A DNA stretch of 64,000 nucleotides from Klebsormidium nitens (taxonomy: Eukaryota; Streptophyta; Klebsormidiophyceae; Klebsormidiales; Klebsormidiaceae): contig DF237003.1 of the NCBI GenBank assembly GCA_000708835.1, positions 43,419-107,418 on the forward strand, in the 5' to 3' direction. Numbering within the stretch: the first letter of the stretch is position 1; each line of letters opens with the position of its first letter. Positions 36,401-47,500 of this stretch are shown here, piece after piece. The translations under genes and the position numbers were made by a program. The notes under the pieces were generated by a model. That model had not been told where the DNA came from and did not search any database. It saw only the letters and a list, made by a program, of their open reading frames with translations.

Positions 36401-39400
36401 TGTACTTACGGGCTGCCTGGATTGATACATTGCAATTCATGTGGCGCCATATGTAACGCCTTGATGCTCTTCTTGAGGAGGCACATCTGATGTTTGCTTT
36501 TTCTCTGCAGGGGGTTGCGGTGAGGGTACGGAGGCCAAGTGACTACAACCCGTCAATGGCAGCGACCCTTGGGCCTAGCCAGCCGAATCCCAATCTCAAC
36601 TTAGCTGCGGTGGGGCTTACGCCAGGGTGAGTTTGTCGAACTGCTGCAATCTGCTGCTACTCACTGCTAATATTTGTCTAAATTGGAGCGTCTGATGGAT
36701 CTTGGACATATGATTTACGAATGTGGTTTGCCTTACGTCCGAGATACTGGGAGTGCCGTGCTATGACAGTGTGCGTCGGCAGAGAGACTCCAGTGGTCTT
36801 GCTTGACTGACCCGGTAATTGAATTCTGCAGAAGCGGGGCTGGCGGAGCAGACGGACCTGATCGGGTCTTTGTGGGAGGCCTGCCGTACTATCTTACTGA
36901 GGAACAGATCAAGGAACTGTTGTCATCTTTCGGGTAAGGGAATGTCAACATGCTGCGTCCTTTCGGGTTGAAAGTACGTTGGCCAGTTCTCGTTTCCTGG
37001 ACGTGTCTCAGAAAAGGGTCCTTCATTGACTTCTGAGGATGATCAAGGAACTGCTGTCATCTTTCGGGTAAGGAAATGTCAAGGCTGCGTACGTTTGGGT
37101 TGAAAGTACGTTGGCCGCTTCTTGTTCCTGGACGTGTCTCAGAAAAGGACCATTTCTTGATTCCTGGGATTGGTGAAGCCGAGGAGGGTTTGTAGGGCTG
37201 AGCTCGGCAGTTTCTGTTAGATTTTTGCAAGAGCAAGTTAGAAGTTCACTAGAAGGTCGCCTCGATTTCTCACGCTCGACAAACAGCAGACGAGATCTTG
37301 GAATCGAATCGTAGGCAGATGGCTCCCTGAGGCCTCAGCAAGCCACTCAGATGCTCCTGGCACCGTCCGTGCAGGCCTCTCAAGGGCTTCGATCTCATCA
37401 AGGACCGGGAGACCGGGAGCAACAAGGGTTACGGCTTCTGTGTGTGGCAGGTGGGCCTCGTATCTTAGCCTGATGTCCTCTGTCGGTTTTCCAGGCCTCT
37501 GCGGGGCTTTGAGCTGGTCAAGGATCGTGACACTGGCAACTCCAAGGGCTATGGCTTCTGCGTGTACCAGGTGAACTTCCCTAGTGGTCATCGTGAATGT
37601 CATCTGCCTACGCTGCTTAGCTGTGTCATGCCAAATTTTAGTGTCCTCTGCTCGTTTGCGGTACACATTTCAATGTCAGGCGTTGAAGAGTTGTCAGGTC
37701 ATGAACGGCTTTCTGTAGTTCAGCAGGAGGTGTTGTCAGGGTCCATGTCGTTTCGTTAAGCCATGACAGATTGCGCTTCCCAATCTGACCCGATTCTCTT
37801 GGCCACGACAGAACCCGGCAGTGACGGACATTGCTTGTGCGGCTCTGAATGGCATGAAGCTCGGTGACAAGACTCTCACTGTGCGGCGGGCCACGTCCAG
37901 GTAAGTCTCCAGCGTGCAAGGACTTTCCGTGGGTAAGGGGCTGATTTAGTGTGTGTTGCAAACGCCCCAACTGTGCAGGATTCATCTGTAGTGGACATTG
38001 CCTGTGCGGGGCTTAATGGCATGAAAATGGGGGACAAGACGCTGACTGTGCGGCGGGCAACAGCAAGGTCCGCCTTTTCGCTGCCTCTGTTTGTCAATTG
38101 AGTGTTCCTATCCCTCTGCGGTTAGGATTTTCTGGCAGCTGTTTCGAGAACATTATGAAGTTGTATCACCCGATGGGGCTGTTTCATGGAAGAGGAGGCG
38201 TTCTTTGTGTCAAGCTTTACGTACCAAGACCTGAAGTTGGAAAAGTCCGGTATTGTTCCATCATTCAAATTGCTGCAAGCGCCATTGTGGTCCTTCTGGT
38301 CAACAACGGTGCGACCCAAAGGCTTTTAGCGCCGAAAGGGGTCAATCTTGATTCGGACGCTGCTCCTTTGAGTGCTCCACTTTTCAAGTCCTGCGGTTGC
38401 AGGCGTTGCTCTTTTAGAGAACAGGAGAAAGAATAGTAAGCAAGTCTTTGCAGTGCTTAACTGTACTCTTGAGCATTTCCTGGCCCTTTTCCGGTCTTGA
38501 ATATCAAGCGACCAATGCTGACTATTCGCTTCTCTGCAGTGGCCAAGCGAAGCCTGATCAGACTGCGGTCCTTCAGCAAGCTCAACAGCAGATTGCAATG
38601 CAGGTGAGCAAGGGAACTCTTGGGCCTCCCCTAGCAATCATGTAAACGGCTGGCTCATCTGGCTGGTGCTCCGGACTGTAGATCGTTGCTTGCTATGGAC
38701 AGTCGAGTCGAGTTACAGACGCTGGTTTGTCAAAGTATCCTTCTGGTCAGTAAGTTTGAGAGTCAACAATAACAGGCCAGCGTCGATAACTCCACGTTTT
38801 AGATCAAATGAATCAAGGTAAGGCTTATTTCTACAGCAGGTCGATTGACTGGTGTGCTCCAATCGCGATTGCAGCTGGGAGGTCTTGTCAGCCCTGGCCT
38901 TGCTGGCACGGGAGCCAACAACATTCCTCTTGGCATGCCCGCAGAGGTGCCAACCAAGGTGCTCGTGCTGCTCTCGGTGAGTTGACTCGCATATCTCCTC
39001 TCTAATCTCTTTTTCGTTTTTGCTTCAGTTGAGATCATACTGAAAGCTCTCTTGTTCTGAATATCTTCTAAGATGAATTGTGGACGATTTGAGATGTCAC
39101 GCTGTCAGCTCAACTAGTTATGCAAGGTCGTTGCGCTGGTCACTTCGCTGGTCAGTACTTCAGAACGACTGTCAAACGGATCTGGCCGCATGCAGAGCCG
39201 TTGTGGTAAGCTTGAACTGGTTTTCAAGAGGTGCTGATCATCCAACACCGCTGTCTGTCCAGGTTGTTACCCCTGACGAGCTGGTCAACGATCAGGACTA
39301 TGAGGAGATCTTTGAGGACATGAAGGAGGAGTGCGCTAAGTATGGCAGCCTTGTCAAGGTCGTCATCCCACGCCCCGATCCTTCGGGGGCGCCTCGGCCA

Positions 39401-39756
39401 GGGGTCGGCAAGGTGAGGAACCTGGGCCTCACATCAATGTTGATACCCGACTGTGGTGACTTTTGGTTACTGGTCACGAGAGGCTGTTTTCTTCGCCGTT
39501 AACCGCAGGTTTGGGATTGAAGCCTTCCGTTTTCTGCAGCATCATTCAGGGCGGTCTGCCGCAAAGTGCCCTACTGGACTGCGAGACGGTCTTTAAGCTC
39601 AGTCTCTCATTCTTGCAGGTTTTTGTGGAGTATGCCGATACCACGTCATCAGCAAAAGCCAAGCAAGCCCTTCATGGGCGGAAGTTTGGTGGCAACGCCG
39701 TCGTTGCTACGTACTATAGAGAAGAGAAGTTCCATTCTGGCGACTACAGCGGCTAG
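33448..39756 (+). CDS. U2AF65: Splicing factor U2AF large subunit (U2AF65), with two duplicated exon pairs; 498 aa per isoform
   Basis: Exons: 33448-33537, 33695-33825, 34210-34272, 34494-34552, 35217-35254, 35438-35542, 35752-35812, 36057-36169, 36511-36626, 36832-36933, then 37375-37450 or 37495-37570, then 37812-37900 or 37979-38067, then 38540-38603, 38875-38976, 39263-39412, 39619-39756. With one exon of each pair the sum is 499 codons with the stop. U2AF65 binds the polypyrimidine tract at 3' splice sites and recruits U2 snRNP in the nucleus. Visible: an N-terminal RD/RS-rich region, GFDMAPP, RRM1 (VYVGGL, KKFAFVEL), the plant-type linker (RRPSDYNP, LGPSQPNPN), RRM2 (VFVGGLPYY, KGYGFCV) and a C-terminal UHM (GRKFGGN, R-x-F loop). 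The duplicated exons encode most of the second half of RRM2. Confidence 0.96.
36905..37170 (+). repeat. 134-bp tandem duplication covering the exon 10 donor of U2AF65
   Basis: GATCAAGGAACTG..TCATCTTTCGG with donor GTAAGG occurs at 36907 and again at 37041, and the following intron sequence (TTGAAAGTACGTTGGCC, CTGGACGTGTCTCAGAAAAGG) is repeated as well. The second copy lacks the upstream part of exon 10 and has no acceptor in front, so it looks like a dead copy with a decoy donor. Confidence 0.9.
37375..37570 (+). CDS. U2AF65: Alternative exons 11a and 11b of U2AF65 (RNP1 of RRM2)
   Basis: Exon 11a is 37375-37450 and 11b is 37495-37570. Both are 76 nt, both begin after AG and end before GT, and both fit phase 2 in and phase 0 out. 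They encode PLKGFDLIKDRETGSNKGYG and PLRGFELVKDRDTGNSKGYG followed by FCVWQ or FCVYQ; nearly all differences are conservative, including W for Y in the last aromatic position of RNP1. The spacer is only 44 nt, short for an intron. If both exons were joined, the second would be read out of frame and stop after five codons (ASAGL, TGA). Confidence 0.88.
37812..38067 (+). CDS. U2AF65: Alternative exons 12a and 12b of U2AF65 (end of RRM2)
   Basis: Exon 12a is 37812-37900 and 12b is 37979-38067, both 89 nt with phase 0 in and phase 2 out. They encode NPAVTDIACAALNGMKLGDK and DSSVVDIACAGLNGMKMGDK, each followed by TLTVRRAT. Including both would give a stop after four codons (RIHL, TAG). Exon 12b has a weaker donor (AAG|GTCCGC) than 12a (CAG|GTAAGT), so regulated choice is likely. 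The spacer is 78 nt. Confidence 0.88.
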
Positions 39757-41589
39757 TTTGAGTCGTTTTTGATAGAGTCGTCATGTTCTACCTCTCTCAC
39801 TTCGCTGCTACCAGTAGAACAATCTGCAAAAGGGTTTACGCAGCCGATTTGGTGGCTCGCAAAGCACAAACGTGCCGCGCTGGCGCCTTGAACGTGATGT
39901 ACCAGCTTCTCATATAGCCTCTAGTTAGCATGCAGATCTTCATATGAATGCAGCAGACGGCAGAAGTGCGACGTATAGAGCCGTGCTTATAATACATGCA
40001 TATGTCTTGGAGATTAAACATAGGTAACGAACATGGTAAGACAATCGCACCGGACCTTGACTGCTGTTGTGTGCAGTGTGTTTGTCGACAAATTAGCATT
40101 TTGACTTTCATGAAAGGCTATAGCTTTCTGACTTGAGCAAATGATGTACAATACGGTCCTGTACAGCATGTAACGATAGGGTCAGAAGGCAGTGCATGCC
40201 AATGACATGCTGCAATTGCAGATTGAGGATGCATTGGTTGGCACATGGTAGTGCGCGCCAAATCAATGTCGAGCAAGTGGTACCAAACACGTACAAAAAA
40301 CTCAATTGTAAAGGCTTAATAAGCAAGCATGTTATACCCATGGCCAACATGTTTCATGAGCCGCGCACGATGTGCGTTCACCTGTCACACGCTCGACCAT
40401 GTCGGATAATTTCAAGTCAGCCAATTGTCGACTCAACGATGTGTTGCAAGACATCGACGTCATGATTTTACTCTCCAGCATACCTAGAAGCATACAACTG
40501 GACCAGGCATTAGAATCGAGACTCTCAGGACGTTCAAATCAGAAGCTCCAGCAAATTTCGTCATTAAAACGGACCTTCCTGAACCTCCCTGCAGTTCCTG
40601 GAGACTCAGTTTTTTGCACGACTCGATGCTTCTCTGCATACCTGTATGCTGAAGTTTAACCTTCTCGCCGCGCCGAGTCCTGCACGGCGGCAGTCCCGGC
40701 GTGTCGTCATCAAGTTGACATCAGGCCCAGCGTTCGACACGGACTTTCGTCGGCTCCCAGGCCGACTGTTCTCCGGTCAGTCGGCTGGAGACTTGAACCG
40801 GTCGGCTTCCCTCACCCAAACACCTCAGAAAGACCCCGGTTCTGTCGGCTTTTCGGCCGCCGCCCCTCGGTTCAGTCGGCCGAGAGGCTATTCCGTCGGC
40901 TGACGTTTGCCTGGTGTGACGGCTCGTGTCGAACTGATCAGGCCAGGTGTCTGTCAACAGTACGGAATCGTGATTCGTCAGGCAGAGGTAACTGTGCAAT
41001 GATTGAACCAATGAAAATACGCCCCGTTAGCCGATTTGACAATTTCCAGATTCTCTCGAACCCACAAGATCAAAATTCACACCTTGGTCACAAATGAACA
41101 TGTGAATACGTTCATGCAAACAGCGAGCCGCGCGTACAACATGAACAACTCTCACGCGAGTTTACACCGAGGATACGAAGACCCTTTTCCGCTCTTCTTG
41201 GTGTCACGCCAGAGTCCAGACTCCAGACCTTGGACTCGGAGTCGGACATCGTCGAGGGACGGTTTCTTTCGGGTCGGAGAGGGAGCGCTTGGGAGCACCG
41301 GTCCAGCTGTGCACACATGCAGCCTGAGCTAGCATTCCGATCGCGCACCTCAGCTCTACGATCGCTTCTTTCATTCTTTCCTGCAGCTGCGATCTCAGTT
41401 TGAAGTTGAAAGCTTCTGGGGACGCAGAGAGCTCATTGCCCCTCCATAGTACCTCTGCAGAAGGCCGATTTCGTATGGCGACCTGTAGTAACTTCTGACC
41501 TACGTTCAGAGATCTGCTGAAATATAGTCAGCCTGTAATTCCATTCAAGACATCAGCAGAACGGTGACTTCACTGTACATGATTTCCCA
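39757..41589. other. Intergenic between U2AF65 and RLK-2
   Basis: This holds the 3' flank of U2AF65 and the upstream region of RLK-2. No coding frame is supported on either strand. The notable element is the GTCGGC cluster at 40749-40900. Confidence 0.5.
40749..40900. promoter_or_regulatory. Cluster of seven GTCGGC/GCCGAC boxes upstream of RLK-2
   Basis: GTCGGC occurs at 40749, 40780, 40801, 40844, 40875 and 40895, and its complement GCCGAC at 40761: seven in about 150 bp. The core CCGAC is the known binding core of plant DREB/CBF-type AP2 factors. The cluster lies roughly 0.7-0.85 kb before the RLK-2 start codon. Whether it is a regulatory site or a decayed simple repeat cannot be told from sequence. 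Confidence 0.45.
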
Positions 41590-44500
41590 ATGTTGCCCCC
41601 AAAGGTAGCGGCATGGGCCACCTTTTGGCTGACGGCAGGTCTCAGCGCTAGCTGGACGAGTAGAGGTGAGTCACAGCCAAGGAATTCTGGCATTGCAAGC
41701 TTTCTCCATTGAAATCTTCAGTATTAAGGGACTCGTAGACCCTTGCGATGACACAAAGTGGAGGGCGTGGTGATGAGGGAGAGTTTCTGGGGGCTTTCAG
41801 GCAATCCTCACAGGGGATTGCGAGAAGCTTGACGATGCTTTGGGATTGAGGTGCACCAACTCTGAGGATTCATTTGGATGTTATAGTCAAACATGGAGAT
41901 TGCTGGAGATCACTACATTTTGGGCACATTGACTCAGAAGGTTTATGAGGTGATAACTTAGCTCGCGCCTGCCAAGATTGTGAATCTGGAAGGCTGTCCA
42001 AAGGGAATCAGGCTATCCACAGGTAGGAGGGGCTGATGTAAAAGCATTCTTGTTGGCATACCAAGAACTTGGTGTACTGCCTTTTTGGACATTGACCAAT
42101 TGCGCTTTGAGAACGTGCATGGGCGTAAGGGCCAGGTTTTCTGAGTATAAAATTCTTGGTTTTTGAGAAGGAAAGGCTGTGAAACAGCATGGTCACAAAG
42201 AAACCCCTGTTTCCCCTTCTAAGGTCGCACCATTCGTTTCCCATGCCAATTGTGGTGTTTCTGGGACGGCACAATGAGCGGCTTTGTCACGGCAGGCAAG
42301 AGGACAGAAGCTGGTCCTTACAAATCGAAGAAATACCATCTTCTAAGATCAAGCTCGCCGTGGCATGTCCCAAACATGGTACTCGCCAAGAAAGAAGAGG
42401 ATAGAAGAAGCTTTTACATTTCCGATCACAAGACCAGACAATTCTGACAACAATCTTGACCAGATTCTGTACTCCTGCAAATGGAGTGATTCCAATTTCG
42501 GTGCAGTTGCGGGCCAGGCGTGCGTCGGCGTGCAGGACGCTCTAGGGCTGCAAAGCGCCGCTAGCAACCTGGCAGGGGATGCAGTTGTTAACATTTGCAA
42601 GTGAGCACTTTTGACAGCAACAAAGAAGGGATTTGTGTGCCCGAGGGCTGGTTGCTGAGTTTGGCTCTCTGAATATTTACTGTGTCACTCTGCCTTTCCC
42701 CCTGAATGCTCAGTTGTGGAGCGCGTCTCGATGATGTTAGATTATCAGGTATACACAACTTCAGGTCGCCTTTTGTATCAGTATACACGGTGTATCTTTA
42801 CCCCCGCTCCGCTTGAACAGCTGACTGCGATCCAGATTTGCGACTTTCTGTTAAGGGCATTAGCTGAGAGAATTGCAATTGGCTCTGGTACCAAATTGAC
42901 ACTTTCCACTTCCCCAGGACTTACAAAGCAACATGCCTCAACTCCAGCTCTTGTCCACTTCATGCTTCTTGACTGAACAAAAGTGCTTCATCTGTCCCCC
43001 TACAGCGACATTGCACTTTCTGCCACCATCTCAATTGCGCGGCCCATCACGCTGGTGGGGCAATGCCCTTCCCCTGGCTGCCGCATCTACCCCGCACCAT
43101 CCTCCAGTAGCACCAGGGTAAGCTATGGTTCTCCTCTCTGCGCCTATGTCGAGAACAAAAATGAAATTATCACTTAGTGCTCTGATCTAGCATGGCCGAC
43201 ACATTGCTCACTGATTGTTTGTTCACAAGTCTGGCTTTGAGCATACAACAGGGTCCAGCTTTTCTTGAGAGTGCATTGGTTCTTCTATGCTGAAATGCAC
43301 TTGATGCTTGTCTGGCTCATTGCCAAACGTACACAGATTCCCGGTTTCAGTATTCTACTGTAGCTGCAAAAACATCCTTCAAGTGTAAAGTTGAAGCTTG
43401 GCGGTCAAAGTGCATTTCTAGCACTTCGTTGTGATTCATGGCTTGCTTTCCGGCTTCCCAAAAGACTCGACTCGAAAATACCCATGTCTCGGATGCCGGA
43501 AAAAGGTTAGCGAACTCATTCATACAAAGACAATGTCTGTAAGCAGGGTGCAACTGCAATTGCTCCTTCCCAACCCTCTCAATCACTCTCCTTCCAGTTC
43601 CGACTCTTTGACGCTAATGCTAACGGGACTGTTACATTCCGAAATCTGTGGCTGGACAAAGGCGATGTAAGTGCCCCAACTCTGAAAGACCTCCGCACCC
43701 GACCTTCCGCCGAAAGCTGCTCCTCAGCTTAGATTCCTAAGCTGCTCGCTTTGGCCACCACTCAAGTCATGTTACCGTAAACTCTGTGATTGCCAGGGTC
43801 GTTTCTGAGAGGGCACATGTATCTTCAAACACTTTGTCTTGAGCTGATTTATGGCTCGCCGCTTGAGGATCAGGAAGGGTCAGCATGAAGGGGATTACGG
43901 GCCAAAATTGCTTGACCGCTCTTCTGGTGCCTGCAACCGTCCTTGGACAGGAAGAAGCGTTTCCTTGCTGCTTGATGCGTGTACTGGTAGAGCGAGGGAA
44001 AGGAGAGTCGGTGCTGAGAAGAATCAGAGGCTAGGGCCTGTTTAGAAACGGTGGTACATCTTCCAACGTCAGTGAAAGCTCATTTGAACGCTCGAGCCGT
44101 CCAATTCGAGGCTGTTCGACTGCGGTTCTTGAGACTCTGAACTGCTCAATCGGATCCGACGGTGATTCACTAGTGTCCAGAAAGCCTTAGCCTCAGCTTC
44201 TTTGCGATATCAATCCTCCTTTTCCCTTATGAAGATGCTTCAGCACACAGTTGAGAGTCCATGTAAGACACCCATGCATTGCCACAATTTCCGGGCTTAC
44301 AAATTGGTTGGTTTTGCAGATCTCCAACTTGGCCACCCATGCATACGGCGGCGCGATCAACGCGCGGACGTCCACATACCTGGTGGCCGATACCGTGCTA
44401 TTCACCAACAACCGTGAGTCGTCCGGAGGTGAGGCCACCCTTTTCGATGGAGCGGGAGCAACGTGAAGAGAAATCTCCGAAGGATTGCTTGCAGGAGAAA

Positions 44501-47500
44501 GGAAAAAGAGTGCTGAAACCAGCCGCGGATGTATCAGATCCTCGAACATGGACAGTTGAGGATGAAGGTTTATTGGCAAAAGAGATGAGAGTCTCTTGGC
44601 TGAAACGGAGAGATTTTCTTCTTTTGGCCCATCTGCAGTCACTCTGCATTCGCCCAGACCGTTGGCAAAAGGGACATGCCAGAAGAAATAATTATAGAGC
44701 TTGCCTCCGCAGGAGCACGAGGCAGAGTGTCCGAAACGCGAAGCCTTTCACGATCTTGTACCAAACCCGAAGGGTGCACGGAGCTACTGCTCCAGCTTCT
44801 TGCAGAACGAATAGCTACACTCCTCAATCTTTCTATCACGTTGCTGTTCGAAACCCTCTGACTCTTCTTCTTCAATCTGTCGACCGGCCTAACGTTCTAA
44901 TCTTACTAGTGACCCTTGTCATTGCTTCTTACGGCGACCATGCAGAAGCAAGCCGCAAATGCCTTGAAGACTGGTCTCGTGATTGTCGGACTTTGGTGTT
45001 GCAGGTGCGATCTACTACCTGGGAAACGCTACCATCAACTCATGTACCTTTGTGAACAACAGCGCAATCTACTCCGGAGGAGCCCTGTACGCCGAAGGGA
45101 CAGCAATGGAAGTCAGGAATTCCAACTTCACGCAGAACAGCGCGGTCGTAAGACAAGGCCTCCGACCAATAAACCGCTTCTGAGCTCACATCTATCGTTT
45201 TTGATTAATTAATGTCAAGCATAAGAGCCACCTTAATTTTGGCCCTGATCGAGATTGATTGCTCGTTTATCCGCTCTTTTGCCAGGACAGGTGTGAATCG
45301 CATCCTCGAGTGACCTTAAATGTACTTGTTGTCGGACCCAGTGTTTGCCGCAAGTGTATGCTTTAGAGGACCTCGAGAAAGTGCACCGGCAAAAGTGCCT
45401 TTTATTCCACACCCGCTTGTTAAATCTACTCAGACTTTTCTTCACAAGTCTGGATAGACGGTCGTCACCCGACACTTTCGTAGTGGCACTATCCTTTGAA
45501 CCACTCGGCACCGAAGGGTCTGAGAGCGACGTTCCGGCCTTCACATAAGCGAACACGCGCATCGCCTCGAATTCTTTGGCCCACGTCCCATGATTCCTCC
45601 TTGTTATACAGCAAGCTTTGCCCGCCTTCCCTTCGTCCTCTTCTCTGGTTAGCCTCTATTGTTTCCGGAACTGCTCGGAACGCTGTGTTGTTTGCGCTGG
45701 TTCTCACATTGACTAAGGGCCATGTTGACTAACCAAAGTGCCCGGAAAACGCGTTTTTGGTTTGGATAGTTAGGATGGGTCGAGAGCGGGTAAGGTCCTC
45801 AGGTTCGTTCGTAGTCGCAAGCAGTAGTTTAGCTAAGATGCTCTTACTCAACCTGAGCAAGAAATTTGTTTGCTCTCGCTGCAGTATGGCGGGGCTATCA
45901 GGGTGTATTCCCCGTACGACTCCTCCGGCCCCTTCATTGTCAAGAACGCCATCCGCGGGTCCCTCTTCCTGTACAACCATGCGTCATACGGCGGGTGCGT
46001 CGTTGGATCCATTCAAGAAGATTGATTCGGACTTTTTGTAACCGTTTGGTGCTACCTCGTTACAGTTTTGGCCCCACTTCATCACTGTAGAACCAGCTTT
46101 CAAGTCATTCGTCGCAACGTCTTGGCGAGTCGAGACTAAGGTCTTATTTCATCAGGCCTTGCGACGACAAACAATGGGCCCGTCGAATCATCAGCTCGTT
46201 TGGCAATTAGGTCGGCGGTCGAGTAACGTACTTTAACTGTCACGTTGTTGGCTGACTGTGATGTCCGCTGTGGTCTGGTAAGATTGTACCCTTATGTCAA
46301 GATGAAAAAAAGTAAAGCTAGCCCTTCTCTAAGGCGTGCGGTCAGTCATCCTGATTGTACTTTGCCGCCGCTTCCTAGTCATCATAAGCAAAGCGTTCAG
46401 GAACCATCCAAGCTTCAGCATTGCGTTTACGACCGCACAGCGCTTAATCAGACGATTGCAAGGCTTGCCTCGGTTCCGGACGGGCTTTTTCTGTAAGAGC
46501 AAAGGGCGTACCGTGAGAAGCAGGTACGGCTGTGCTTGCAGGGCGGTCTACGTGAGTTCGGGAACGAACAACGTCACTATTGCCGGCAACACCTTCGCCA
46601 ACAACACGGCCTACGTGAGGAGAACCCGCCAGCTTCTTGTCCTTTCCTGTGTCTTGTTGATTGCACATAAAAGCTGGTGGGGTGTCGAGCAAGGGTTTCT
46701 CTGCGCTCTAGAAGGTATGTTCTTATGGCAGCTAGGTTACGACTCAAGGCCGCCTGCTAGTAGGCATGCGGCAACCGCACTGCCGGGCATCCCCATAGAG
46801 ACCTCCTCCTTTATGAGAGACGCTGGCTGAGCGGAGCAGTTGAAACACTAGACAGGCTTTCGTTGAAGAAATTGTTGTATTTCTGCACCGATCATCAACG
46901 CCTGAAACGGACAAGTACGAGCTTGCTTTGCAAGGGTGCTGCCATTGTTGCGTCCAGTCAACAGAAACAACAGGAAACAACAGGAAACAACGCTTGCAGT
47001 CGGTTCGCAGGAGCAAATCTGTCGCGGGTAGGCATTCAAGTACTCGCCATTGGCGGCGGCCCGACTTCTGATAGTCAATGAGCTGAAGCGAAGTTTCCTA
47101 CTTCAATTCCCTACTTGTTATTTAGGCGTCTTTACCTTTACCCGCCTTTTGCAGTCGAACGGCGGGGCCGTGAACGACGCTGGCGGTTACTTGACGCTCC
47201 TCAGCGGCAACAGCTTCATCCAGAACTACGCGCCGGATGGGGGCGCTGTATCTTTATATGACAGCTATGCGATTTTTGCCAGCCCCAACGTGTTCATCCG
47301 CAACAGCGCAGACTCTGTGCCTCAGGGGCCTGGAATCAGGTTATCTTATGGGACGACCAATTTTTGCCCAAGCGAGCCCGTCGGGATAGTCACAGTCCTG
47401 TTTGGGGGGGTGGTGAATTCGGGTGAGTGTTTCCTGGAAGTCGACTTGCAAATGTGAAGCAGTTCCTTCGCCTGTTGCATACTGAGGGGTTGGTTGTGCA

